Source: Acheta domesticus
Taxonomy: Eukaryota > Arthropoda > Insecta > Orthoptera > Gryllidae
Direction of reading: 5' to 3'
Assembly: GCA_031308135.1 (NCBI GenBank)
Contig: JAHLJT010004567.1
Location: 38,080,389-38,144,388 of the forward strand
DNA: 64,000 nucleotides
The notes beneath the pieces were generated by a model. The model was not told the origin of the DNA, did not search any database, and saw only the letters and a program-made list of their open reading frames with translations. Below are positions 49,319-60,320 of this stretch, in pieces (positions within the stretch are counted from its first letter, which is position 1; every line of letters starts with the position of its first letter). The position numbers and the translations under genes were made by a program.

Positions 49319-50660
49319 CTAGGCCCTCAAAATGTCCGAGGGAAGTGCTTGTCTTCTTTGTCCCATAGTAAGGACATGTCGAGCTAGTTGTTTAAGCGTC
49401 GCCGGTGCTTTGCTGGTTTGAAAGGCTTGATAGGCTTCGTTAAAAGATAGCTTTCTCAAGCATTGAGTGAAGGACTCGATATCAAGTTCCTTCCTGAGAA
49501 CTTTCAACCGTTTCCGAAACGGAGGGCGTGCTAATGAGTCTCAGAACCCTGTTCTGAACTAGCTCAAGTGTATTCTTGTCTGAGACTTTTCCACTGAAAA
49601 AGTCAAGTGGTTTTCTTCCTCCCACTTCTGCGTCTGGTTCATCTGCTGTTGTAGTGTTTTGAGTTTGTGGTCTAGGTTCATTCCTTTTTCCAGCACGGTT
49701 AAGTCGTCAGCATAGAGGAATAGATTTATTCGCGGCATATGTGGTATGTCTTTGACATACAGCGAGAATAGCAGCGGAGAGAGAACGGAGCCCTGAGGGA
49801 CCCTGGCTTTTATTCTCCGCTTTGAGGATCTCGCTTTTCCCACATTTACCACAAATGTGCGGTCTGTGAGAAATACTTAATCATATCCGTTATATCTTGT
49901 GGAAGGCAGCGCTGAAGTTTTGTGTTGAGTCTGTTGTGTGGCACTTTGTCAAAGGCTTGCACCATGTCGAAATAAATGACATGTACATGACCGCCTGTGT
50001 AACAAATCAACGGAAATCTGCTGAGCCATACAAAGTGCTTGTAAAAAGCCCGATCTGAAGGCAAACTGCTCATCTTGGATGAGATTCCGCGAGAGAACAT
50101 TTGGCTGGATTCGCGCGAGTAGAAGCATTTCAAATACTTTTTCCATAACAAGAAGAAGACTGATTGGCCTGTGGCTCGCAGCATGTGTGAGATCTTCACC
50201 GGCTTTCGAAAGCATGGAAATACTTGCGTGTTTCCAATTTTCCGCAAAGTACTGCTGTGTAATGCAGCTATTGTAGATACGCCTAAACTCCGTACTTATG
50301 ACCGGTAGGGCCTCCTTTAAATGGGAGGACCTATTCGGTCAGGGCCCGGCGCTTTGCAACTACGCAAGCATTTAATAGTCGAAACTTCGACTGTACAAGG
50401 TGTTATTGGCGCTGTCTTCCGTTTCCTCCTCATCTGCCGCCTGTGTAGTGTTAGTGTGTCCTTGGTTCTCTTCAAGCATGTCAACAAAGAATTCTGCCTT
50501 CGCTTGATCAGAAAAGAGGTCTGGTAGTTTACTCTCCGCCTAGTCGTGGCCACGTACGGCGGTTGCGGTTTTGGGCACTGACCTGAGCGCTTTTGGGAGT
50601 TTGAAAAAGCCGGTACGAGAGTGATCGGGACCGATCTCTCTCATCCGTTTTTCCAATTTC
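49319..50660 (-). pseudogene. Non-LTR retrotransposon reverse transcriptase, jockey-like, broken
   Basis: Reading on the minus strand from about 50660: 'CKAPGPDRIGP' (reverse transcriptase entry motif), 'HRPISLL..MEKVFE..LLARI', 'LIQDEQFAFRSG', then in another frame 'YFDMVQAFDKVPHNRL', then in a third frame 'VPQGSVLSPLLFSLYVKDIP' and the catalytic 'YADD'. The order and motifs are those of jockey/I-group elements. The C-terminal tail ends at a stop near 49319. At least two frameshifts are present, plus an apparent deletion around 49520-49560. The upstream endonuclease domain is not recognisable. Inactive. Confidence 0.8.
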
Positions 50661-50671
50661 GCTGCGTGATG

Positions 50672-50742
50672 GTCTACTACTGCAAGATAGTTTTTATGTC
50701 CTGGCATTTTGGTCTACTACTGCAAGATAGCTTTTATGTCCT
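50672..50742. repeat. Local 37-bp tandem duplication
   Basis: 'tggtctactactgcaagata' plus 'gYttttatgtcctg' occurs at 50672-50705 and again at 50709-50742 with one difference. It lies in the decayed 5' part of the non-LTR element. Confidence 0.9.
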
Positions 50743-51242
50743 GACTCTCTCTCTCTACTGAAGTAAAAACATCCTGTCTTCCGACGAAAGCATTCGGATG
50801 AGCAATATCAAAGAGATTGTTTAAATTATTTCCAAGTTCCTCTTCACAGTTCTTAAAAATAATTTCACAATTGTTTGCTTTTTTTATATTTTTTCCACTC
50901 CGAATACAAGTTAATACGTTTTTGCGAACAATGCTGATTAGCTCTTGTCGGAATTCTTGCTTTCTCTCAAGATATCATGCACTCACGAACCTCAAGTTTA
51001 CACTTGCACAAACTGTTAATTTTACTTCCCGTGTGTTATAAAATAAAATTTCAAGCAATTATTGATGGTAAATTGATGAAACTGCATGTAGCCAGGCTCG
51101 GACCAGACTCAGCGGTAGGTGGCCGATCTGAACTTGTACGTCATGAGAGTTGAGCGCTGAAATCGGTGCGGGTTAGAATGCTCTGATCTGGTCTTAGGTC
51201 AGGCGCGGCTCGTCATTAAAGGCTGTAAGAGGGAGCCTCTCC
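50743..51242. other. Repeat-derived flank
   Basis: A minus-strand stretch of about 75 residues near 50750-50980 ('LGNNLNNLFDIAHPNAF' within it) resembles a repetitive protein segment common in insect genomes, but I cannot name it. 'caggcgcggctcgtc' at 51200 looks like a hAT terminus. Confidence 0.35.
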
Positions 51243-52560
51243 TATTGTGCATCCAAACATTTGATTGCAGTACTGCGCCTTATGGAGTATTGCCCTCTCT
51301 TTCTATCCAATACAATTTTACATAAGACTCTCTCTTTCTACCGCAAGCTGTGTTGCCGATTCAGGAGGCTCGGGGTTATTCGACACGTCCATTTTGTTTC
51401 ACGCGCAAATACTTAACAAGTTCATTCAACGATAGCTTCAGTTGTGTTAATCTTAGACAATTGAGTTTTTTACCAGTTATTCCCAGAACTCTTATGAATG
51501 TGGTGGTTATTTTGTAATTTAGTTTTATGGTTTAATTTCCATGAAATTAATTATAAATGATAGACAAATGCTTATCTCTACATTTTGACGTTCTTAAATT
51601 TTCACTATGCGAGAAACTTTTTTATTATTGCAGAAAAGCACAAACACCCAGCGGATGAAATGACAAGGGAAATCCAAATTTTGATATGAGACCAACCACA
51701 TTTCTGTATGAATCATGGTTCTTGAGTTAGACGGTAATAAAAACAATATTTCGTGCGCTCCGAACGAACATTTCATGTCGTTAAGTGATCTTAAATACTT
51801 CTCAGCGATTCTCAAGAGGCGATGTGAAAGGAAAAATTGAGTATTTATTTTTGAATTTCACTTATTAAAAACAGTGAAATGCATTTAAACATATATAAAA
51901 ATGAATTAGAAATTTTACTGTTAATAATATTAATACCAAAGACATTCAACCAGTCGTTGTCGTAAAATGTGCTTTCAAATGCAAATAGGTGACGAATTAT
52001 TAGCTGGGTGTTCGAAAAGAATATTACGCATTGTCCGCACAAACCCTTGCAGTATTTGATACCATCCATGTCATCTCACCTTTGTGAATGAATTTTCCCT
52101 TTATTTTACATAAAAAAGTGGATGTATTGGACGTATAAAATGACTTGGGACTAAAAATTAGCAATATTGACCTTGGTATCGATGTCCTTCGCGCAAAACA
52201 ATTCAAGCCTCGTCAGTAAGTGATGAATTAACAATGTTCCAACTGGATTTGGACTTGTTTTGCTATTGATATTTCAGTTTTAACTTTCATTTAAAGGCCG
52301 GTTTTTTAAATAATAATTCTAATAAAAATAATACATCTTTTTTTATCAAAAATCTTTAATTTCTAATATTAAGCAATCTATTTAACATGTTTTGAAATTA
52401 TTTCCGCTCAAGTGGTATTCAAGGTGCTGAACAAGCTGGCAAAATTTCATGTCAATCCAAGTATTCAGCACGGCGAGTGTAGCGTATAAGCGCCGCTGAG
52501 AAGTGACAACACTGTTCTCCATAAGCTCTGTACTGCAATCAAATGCTTGGACGCTTTATA
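51243..52560. mobile_element. 1.3-kb TIR element, copy A
   Basis: Its ends 'gcatccaaacatttgattgc' and, complemented from the right, 'gcgtccaagcatttgattgc' form a TIR of about 40 bp with roughly nine differences. Copy B at 52840-54095 is nearly identical along its length. Termini in both copies sit beside TA, which is compatible with a TA target. Three short minus-strand open frames are shared with copy B but match no transposase I know. Confidence 0.75.
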
Positions 52561-52839
52561 GAGAATTCGCCTTCCAAAAGAAATTCAAAAAAGGAATTTA
52601 TTTATTAATAATGGATTTCTGAGTTGTATTATGTAACAATCATATCAATTTTTTTCTTTGCCGGTTCGTTGACGGCCGGCCGTAACGCATTTGAAGCTGT
52701 TGACAGGGAAGAGAGAAGCGTTAGGCTCCCACTTCATTCTGCCATAAGACCTGTGTAAAACGAGGAGGCGTGACGTCATGCATTCACTGCGCAGGCTTAC
52801 CGGCGGACGAAGGCTGCAGCCAGGCACCCTTCAAGGATC
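52561..52839. other. 279-bp spacer between the two copies
   Basis: GC-richer unique spacer with no recognised feature. Confidence 0.5.
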
Positions 52840-54095
52840 TATTGTGCATCCAAACATTTGATTGCAGTACGGCGCCTTATGGAGTATTGCCCTCTCTTTC
52901 TATCCAATTCAATTTTACATAAGACTCTCTCTTTCTACCGCAAGCTGTGTTGCCGATTCAGGAGGCTCGGGGTTATTCGACTCGCCCATTTTGTTTCACG
53001 CGCAAATACTTAACAAGTTCATTCAACGATAACTTCAGTTGTGTTAATCTTAGACAATTGAGTTTTTTACCAGTTATTCCCAGAACTCTTATGAATGTGA
53101 TGGCTATTTTGTAATTTAGTTTTATTGTTTAATTTCCATGAAATTAATTATAAATGATAGACAAATGCTTATTTCTACATTTTGACATTCTTAAATTTTC
53201 ACTATGCGAGAAACTTTTTTATTATTGCAGAAAAGCACAAACACCCAGCGGATGAAATGACAAGGGAAGTCCAAATTTTGATATGAGACCAACCACATTT
53301 CTGTATGAATCATGGTTCTTGAGTTAGACGGTAATAAAAACAATATTTCGTGCGCTCCGAACGAACATTTCATGTCGTTAAGTGATCTTAAATACTTCTC
53401 AGCGATTCTCAAGAGGCGATGTGAAAGGAAAAATAGAGTATTTATTTTTGAATTTCACTTATTAAAAACCGTGAAATGCATTTAAACATATATACAAATG
53501 AATTAGAAATTTTACTGTTAATAATATTAATGCCAAGACATTCAACCAGTAGTTGTCGTAAAATGTGCTTTCAAATGCAAATAGGTGACGAATTATTAGC
53601 TGGGTGTTCGAAAAGAATATTATGCATTGTCCGCACAAACCCTTGCAGTATTTGATACCATCCACATCATCTCACCTTTGTGAATGAGTATTTTCCCTTT
53701 ATTTTACATAAAAAAGTGGATGTATTGGACGTATAAAATGACTTGAGACTAAAAATTAGCAATAATGACCTTGATATCGATGTCATTCGCGCAAAACAAT
53801 TCAAGCCTCGTCAGTATGTGATGAATTAACAATGTTCCAACTGGATTTGGACTTGTTTTGCTATTGATATTTCAGTTTTAACTCTCATTTAAAGGTCTGT
53901 TTTTTTAAATAATAATTCTAATAAAAATAATACATCTTTTTTTTATCAAAAATTTCTAATATTAAGCCATCTATTTAACATGTTTTGAAATTATTTCCGT
54001 TCAAGTGGTATTCTAATTTGCTCCAGGCTGCTGAGAAGTGACAACGCTGTTCTCCATAAGCTCTGTACTGCAATCAAATGCTTGGACGCTCTATA
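52840..54095. mobile_element. 1.3-kb TIR element, copy B
   Basis: Same orientation as copy A and, by eye, about 97% identical, with short indels. The main difference is that about 75 bp of copy A (52422-52492) is replaced by about 20 bp here. The left flank ('caaggatc') and right flank ('gggtctg') differ from those of copy A, which favours separate insertion over simple tandem duplication. Confidence 0.75.
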
Positions 54096-54132
54096 GGGTC
54101 TGAAGAAGGACGTGCTCACCAGATGGCATTAC

Positions 54133-54533
54133 TAAGGTCCGATTAAATTAAGAAGGTGATTGACAGTTCTGTGTGACGTCAGGACGCCTCTCCCGTTTCC
54201 ATGGCAGTTGCCAACCAGAGACAAAACGTGACGTGTCAGGTCGCTCAGTTGCCACTGCCGAACACGGGGAACATTTGAGCATCGCACAGCGACTTCCCTC
54301 CCGCCGCGCCGCCCGCGTTTCTGCCTGTGCTGCGCGCGCAATGTGTACTGTGTTGTGATGAGTTGCGTTGAGGTTAGGATTTCGTCGTATTTTTTTTTTT
54401 ACACTTTTACACGTATTTTTTGAAGTGTTTGTTTTCGTGTCCCGGTAACAAGTGCTCAGTGGTTTGCGACCTGGCAACGTCGCTCCCCACCACTCACAAA
54501 TGTCAATCACCTTCTTAATTTAATCGGACCTTA
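54133..54533. mobile_element. MITE with 33-bp perfect TIRs and TA target
   Basis: 54133-54165 and 54501-54533 are exact reverse complements over 33 bp, beginning 'taaggtccgattaaatta'. With TA as target duplication the element proper starts 'aggtccgatt'. The interior is CpG-rich around 54290-54345 and has a T-run at 54390-54401. No transposase. Perfect arms suggest recent activity. Confidence 0.92.
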
Positions 54534-54649
54534 TGAAGTTCAGCGACCAGCATTACGCTTCAATTAGTTTTTCCGATATGCGGTAGGAGCTCTACTCTCT
54601 TAGGCTAATCCCTATCAGACTTATTATTAATAGAAATACAATACAAGCA

Positions 54650-54700
54650 ATGCAATGCACTGTAATGTAATGTAATGTAATGCAATGCAATGCAATGCAT
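54650..54700. repeat. Pentanucleotide (AATGT/AATGC)n repeat
   Basis: About ten 5-bp units; the T at the last position switches to C part-way. Confidence 0.85.
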
Positions 54701-55281
54701 TTGCAGCCTTCCCCGTTTATAAAACCACGAGCCGCGACTATCCTATAATAGGTTTATTTGGGGGCCCCCTAGTCTTACTTTCACCGAAACCTCTCCCAAT
54801 TTCGATGCTGAAATATAAAGGACATCCTGTCAGTTCACATTGAATTTTGTATTTTTTAAATAATTTCTTAGTGTTTCAATTTTACGTTATTCAAACAAAA
54901 AATTTAAACATATGTGTATAAGTAAGAATAACATTAATAATTACATTGGAAAAGATTAAAAATTAAATAGTTTTAATTTTTATTCAATCGTACAACTTAA
55001 AATTGAAACGCATCAACCAGCAACATTCTGTATCAAAAATGTATGACACATCTCTCGGTTATGCCAATTTTTTTGCCTATAGTAGTTTAATCATACATCA
55101 CTTTTTTATGTTTTATTTTATTTTTTCAAAAATGTATTGAATTTTTTGGGGGCCTAGCTGATAATCTGTCAAATGAAGCTCTAAATAAATCCAAGTATAC
55201 TCTAAATACTGCGTTTTGATTATGATGAAATGAATTGACGATTAATTTTATGTTCCCTTCAACGAGGCTATTTCTCCGAAT
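54701..55281. other. Intergenic, nothing recognised
   Basis: Mostly AT-rich. 'ccacgagccgcgact' near 54724 resembles a hAT terminus facing the one at 51200, but the flanks do not match. Confidence 0.4.
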
Positions 55282-55520
55282 TATACTTCGGTTTTTCTTT
55301 CTCGTCGCATGGGGGGGGGGTGTCATCAAAATGGAATATCTCATGGCATTTCGCATCGTTCTCGGTTGTGCTGCTAGGAGTATTACCGCGACTGTATCGA
55401 GCAGTGCTGGCGATCATGCGACTCCTAGTGGCACAACCAAGAACGACGCGAAATACCGTGAGATATTCCATTTTGATGACACCCCCCCCCCACGCGCCAA
55501 GAAAGAAAAACCGAAGTATA
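55282..55520. mobile_element. Fold-back MITE, 239 bp
   Basis: Almost the whole element is an inverted repeat. The outer arms are 'tatacttcggtttttctttc' on the left and its complement on the right, continuing through a G9-10/C9-10 run and 'tgtcatcaaaatggaatatc'. The arms span about 105 bp each around a ~30-bp centre. It is bounded by TA. Open frames on both strands mirror each other and are not genes. Confidence 0.88.
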
Positions 55521-55804
55521 ACTGCTGTGCGCTCCACCTGGTAAACGGATCGCAGCGCAGCCGACAGCTTCTCCAGACGCACGCAGCAGATATCAGCTTT
55601 TGTAATCCAAGTCGACAAGCTGACCCTGAGTAAAGCTATTTCTTAGAATTGCTATCTCTTCGTGACGCCCCACATTGTTAGTGGTACACTCACTAGGGAT
55701 TGAAACCAAATTGATTACCTTAGAAATCAGCTGCTGAAGAGATAAGTTAAACGACAGTAGGGTCAATAACATCAAAATATGCGTCAATATGCACGAATTA
55801 CTGA
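55521..55804. other. Spacer, nothing recognised
   Basis: No supported feature. Confidence 0.4.
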
Positions 55805-56000
55805 TATACTAGCGTACCCGTGCGTGATCTCTCGCATGTTAAACACCACCTTTTCCCTATCCATTTGTCTATCCTTTCCATTAAGAAGAAAAGTTGTTAA
55901 TGAAACGTGTTTATTTGTTTGTTTAAAAAATGTACAAATGTAACTTCTAATGTACTTACAGAATACCAAACCAAAATAACAATGCAATCGATGTTGGAAA
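55805..56000 (+). repeat. Single-arm copy of the repeat at 59761-59965
   Basis: 'gtacccgtgcgtgatctctc' followed by 'ttttccctatcc', 'gaaacgtgtttatttgtt' and 'caatgcaatcgatgtt' occurs in the same order at 59768-59965. Part of an insect repeat family with a 'tagcgtacccgtgcg' terminus. Confidence 0.65.
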
Positions 56001-56289
56001 CAAATTTCCAATAAAGGTTTATTCAGTATTACAGAGAGATGTTCTTGGAACAATTCATACATTTTTTTAAAACGTTTGAAGAAATTATTCAATCTTCCTT
56101 GAGAATTGGCGTTTCGCTTTCCTTGATATTCACAAAAATATTAGAAAAGGTTTTTACTCTTGAGAAAGCTAAGTAAAGTAATGCGAAAATACCGGATCGG
56201 GCAACTACAACCCTACTCTTTGCAATATTATTTAACTTTCTTTGATTTGTTATGAGGAACAGAGGGGTTTGGAGAGTCGAAAATTGAAC
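56001..56289. other. Spacer, nothing recognised
   Basis: No supported feature. Confidence 0.4.
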
Positions 56290-56331
56290 TAGTGGTGCTA
56301 CAGAATGGCACAGACTTTCCCGTATTAGTTT
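56290..56331 (+). repeat. Conserved ~40-bp motif, copy 4
   Basis: 'agtggtgctacagaatggca' then 'cagactttcccgtattag'. This is the copy that overlaps the other three most fully. Confidence 0.65.
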
Positions 56332-56599
56332 TCTATTTCCTTGGGTTTTCGCTAGCTATATTGAATTGCCACATACTCTTTCTTGCCAGCTGCCACCTAT
56401 CACCAACAAAAGTACATTTTTTTTGTATACCAGTATTATAAACAACCCTTTTACATTAACAAAATCGTTCATAGTATGGCATATTATTGAACGAATCATT
56501 AAATCATCCCTATTTCTGCACGAAATATGAGCCATCACTGACGTAATAGTCACGGCCCCTATACATTTTCAGATATGGAGTTTAAAGAAGGCAGTGGTA

Positions 56600-57476
56600 C
56601 CATATAAATAGATTGCAGTGTTCGCAGTAAAATCAAATACGTTATCAAAAAACATACTTTTAAAAAATTGGATTGCAGCTGCATTTGCCATGATTGTAAA
56701 ACAAAAAAGTTTTTTGTGTTTAACATGTAAGGGTCTTAAGGAAATGTATTTTTTACAGACCTCAACATAATTAAATTCTTCCCTGGATACGATAGTAAAT
56801 ATTCCGGGCTTGTCATTTTTTTGTTCACTATCAAAACAGAACCTTCTTCTTTCACATCGTTGATGCACAAATTGTACAATTCGACACGTCTACAAGCACC
56901 AAATATGCCCAAAATAGCAACAATCTGAAAATCATACCAGTTATTAATACAATACACCAGTTAATAAATAAAACTTAACTATTATTGCCACTGTCATTAT
57001 TATATCTTCATTAAAGAAAAGTTTCATCATTAGCTTTTGTAAGAAGTGTGTTTACATCTTGTTGGGAAAATACCATTGCCTTTATAGGTTGATATCCCAC
57101 ATTTACGTGTTTCATAAGTAAACTTACTTTGTGAAAAGTTCCAATATCAATATTCTCTTTGATCTTTAGCCTTTCCTTTAATTTGGAATAAGTGCACCAT
57201 AGTGTCGACGCTTTACATGCTGTGGACTTAATGTTTAAAGAAGCATGCATTAAATTAACAAAGTCTTTATTCTAGCATGTGCATTATACTTACTTAACCA
57301 AACTGCTCCGATAGATACGAAAGAAAGGCAGCTTTGCATAATAAATTTGCATATTTTGTATCCATAAATTTCCTCAACTTGAAGTACTCTTTCTCATAAA
57401 GTTTGCAAGGCTTTTTCGCTATTATAGCATTTTCTGCTTTTGCAGATTCTACCACAATTTCTCTAAGCAAATCCAT
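56600..57476 (-). pseudogene. Crypton-like tyrosine recombinase, spliced and frameshifted
   Basis: Three minus-strand pieces fit one protein. First, 57476-57300 (starting ATG) has 'KFMDTKYANLLCKAAFLSYL'. Second, about 57225-57011 has 'STLWCTYSKLKERLKIKEN', then 'VSLLMKHVNVGYQPIKAMVF' and 'QQDVNTLLTKA', the helical core-binding domain. Third, from 56930, has 'VAILGIFGACRRVELYNLCI', with the catalytic Arg of the tyrosine recombinase fold in 'CRR'. Introns of about 70-80 bp separate them. In the third piece a run of seven A's at about 56821-56827 shifts the frame into 'NDKPGIFTIV' and 'VCKKYISLRP'. The C-terminal His/Tyr catalytic part is not found. This architecture matches Crypton-type DNA transposon proteins of insects. 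Probably dead. Confidence 0.65.
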
Positions 57477-57679
57477 TATGTTTGAATCACGACTTTCAAA
57501 CTAATTGCCATTTGTAAACAAATTTGTTGGTTAGGTAACACTCATGACAAAACATGAATTTGATATCTACTACAACTACGAATTACAACTTAACACAATT
57601 AATTTCGCTCCCTTAAATCCTTATAATATTGTTATACAAAAAATGATGTATGCAATTCGTTTATAATGTTAATTTTTTG

Positions 57680-57747
57680 CACTCGTAAGAAGATATTACA
57701 GAACTCACTTCTAACGTCGTTCGTTCGGTAATATCTTCTTATTCGTG
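57680..57747. repeat. Imperfect hairpin, 20-bp arms
   Basis: 'cactcgtaagaagatattac' (57680-57699) and its near-complement at 57728-57747 (three mismatches) are separated by 28 bp. It lies upstream of the Crypton-like first exon and could be a terminal repeat of that or another element. Confidence 0.7.
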
Positions 57748-57889
57748 TAAAAAAAGACAACGTTTTAAACTAATTGCATAATATGCTATTGTCATTTTCT
57801 TAATATTTCGGTTTCCTATTGGTAGAACGGAAATATTAATTTTAGAATATTAAAGAACACAAAAACCTAGTCATAAATGGCAATTTTCT

Positions 57890-59240
57890 TTAAAAAAGAT
57901 GTGCCGTTCAAGAGAAAATGGCGTTTTAGCGCTACTAAAAATGCAAAATTTGAAGCTCATTTTCACAGAAAATGATTGAGTTTTCAAAATACTTTATTTG
58001 AAGTTATTTGAAGCACATACTCTCACAAATATAATAATCTTTACAAATTGCTGCTAATGTGCATATTAAAGATGTGAGAGATCGTTCAAAAAAATTACAA
58101 TTATGTAATTTTTGAAAAAAACAAAAAAATAACTCAAAATAAACTTTACGCTATACTAAAGAGTGTAATTAGCACTATCCGTTACAAAAGTTTCAAGAAA
58201 AAAATTGCAGCCATATACGAGAAAATGGCGTTTGAGCATTTCTGAAAATGCCGAAATTTGAGCTACTTTTCACAGAAAACGGTAGTGTTTTCGAGAAACT
58301 TTACTTGACATTATTTAAAGCATATATACTCGTAAATATAATAATGTGAATAAATCGCAGATAATGTAAATATTAACGACGTGAGAGACAAGTAAAAACA
58401 TTTACATTTTTGTAATTTTTGAAAAAAACAACCGATAGAGCAATATGGTTTTTATGTCATTGATAGAGTACATTTACCCCTATCTCTACCAAAAGTTTAA
58501 AGAAAAAATTTGGAGCCATTTTTGAGAAAATTTTGTTTTTGTAATTTTTTAAAATTGCACATATTGCACGCAATATTGCACGAAAACTACCAAAATTGTG
58601 AAAAACATTTACATGACCTTTATTAAAGAACTCAATATGCAGAACAAATTTTATTTGAAGAAAAAATCTCTATCTTCAATTTTGTAGTTGGAGAAAGATG
58701 CCGAAAAAAAGTCAAACTTTCACAATTTTCGAAAATTCAGAGCTGTACATGAAAATCGGACCTATGCCATGTTAAAAAGTGTATTTTACTCTATTCATAC
58801 AATAAACTTAAAGAAAACATTTGGAGCCGTTTTTGAGAAAATTGTGAAAATCCCTGGGGGGCTTCATATAAAGTACCCCCAAATTTTGAAGAATCTTTTT
58901 CAAAATCTCAAAGCTTCGACTAGAATCAGATCGACCCGGGAATATCCATTTTGGAAGAAATCGTACGTATGGTTTAGGCGCTAGCAGTGTTCACAGACGG
59001 ACGGACGGACAGACGGACGTTTTCCTTTCAATTGGGTTTTCGGTACCTAGAAAACAGGGTTTCTGGCTACACCACGCGTTAGGGGATTTTTTTTCTTAAT
59101 TTAGCAACTGGTTTTATCCACTTATTCGTTTTCACGGCCCGGCAATTAATTTTTTTCCGCCGAAAATTGGCTATTTTTTCGCGCAGCATTACATAACTTT
59201 CCCCTATACTACGTATATATCACTCCGTGTATACGTACGT
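57890..59240 (+). repeat. Dispersed repeat family, copy 3
   Basis: Sub-repeats with 'gagaaaatggcg' start about 307 bp apart (near 57912 and 58219), each followed by 'ttttcacagaaaa' and 'ataatgt'-type blocks. The 3' part has 'gaaagatgccgaaaa', 'gggaatatccattttgga', a short (GGAC)n at 58997-59020, then 'gcagcattacataactttc' and 'cgtacgtatacgggaaagta', in the same order as copy 2. Non-coding. Confidence 0.7.
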
Positions 59241-59760
59241 ATACGGGAAAGTAAAAATTACTTGTATAGTAAAAAGTATTGGATTATTTTCTGCGTTCTT
59301 ACGTACCTCAAGAAAAGCAATTCCGAGCAGAAAAATAATCAAACTAATGTTTTCACCTTCACTGAATACCATTTGTTACCATTAGAAATAGTTTAAAATA
59401 ATTTTTAATTCAACAAAATCAAATACAATGTGTACAATAAGGGTGACATATAATACTGTTTACAGAATACCAACTATTTACAGAAACAAAGAATTAACTT
59501 GAAACAGCAGCGTAATGTACATACTTCCAGATACCGCCAACATTTAAATCGTGCATTTGGACTGCGATCGCTGGCAGTTGTCGAGGGACTTGCGCTTTTT
59601 TTTCTATAATTTTAAATTTTGTTGCTTTTTTAAATTTCTTCACGTAATATTGTAGGCTAGCGCGTTTTGATTTTCGTTTTTCATTTTTTTGAAGCTATGT
59701 TACTTTAACTCATTTTAAAAAATTGTTCTTTGTTTATATAGCTATAGTTTTGCCCTACTA
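59241..59760. other. Intergenic, nothing recognised
   Basis: AT-rich, no supported gene. Confidence 0.4.
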
Positions 59761-60320
59761 CCTCCGCGTACCGTGCGAAAACTCTCACATGTTACAACCC
59801 ACACTCATCCCTACCTATCCTTCTATTTCATTCTAAGAGCGAAATTTGTCATCGAAACGTGTTTATTTGTTTAAAAATGTATTAAGGTAACTTGCAATGT
59901 ACTAACATAATATCAAATAAAAATAAAAAAAAAAACCAACAAAAAAACAATGCAATTGATGTTTACAATTTGTAAACACTGTTGTACTGGCAAGTTAAAG
60001 TGCTTCAAATGAATTGTTTCGAAAACTCAAATATTTTCTGTGGAGAAGAGCTTTAAAATTCACTATTTTAGTTGCGCTTAAACGCAATTTTCTTAAAAAG
60101 AGAATATTGAAACATTCAAGGAATATTGAATAATTACTTTAAATATTGTCTTTAAGGAAATGTTGTGAATTGTTTCAAGAAAAATCACAATAATCTTTAT
60201 GAAATAAAATCTTTATTGATCTTTATTTTTTTTACATCAATTGCATTGTTTTTTATTTTGGAAAGGATAGGGAAAGGGTGAGTTTAACATCATGCGAGAG
60301 ATTTCGCACGGGTACTATTA
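59761..60320. mobile_element. Inverted-repeat element upstream of TTC1
   Basis: The left arm has 'taccgtgcgaaaactctcac' near 59769 and 'caatgcaattgatgttta' near 59948. The right arm has their complements in reverse order, 'tttacatcaattgcattg' near 60230 and 'atgcgagagatttcgcacgg' near 60292. The left arm is longer than the right by about 100 bp. It belongs to the same family as 55805-56000. It ends about 570 bp before the TTC1 start codon. Confidence 0.65.

Noticed and set aside
51200..54739. A large hAT bounded by 'caggcgcggctcgt' and its complement near 54725
   Set aside because: The termini resemble each other, but the 8-bp flanks ('tcttaggt' and 'tcctataa') do not match and the right end lacks CTG; kept only as a possible coincidence of two hAT fragments.
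55235..55633. Open frames of 116-132 codons on both strands
   Set aside because: They mirror each other because the sequence is a long inverted repeat.
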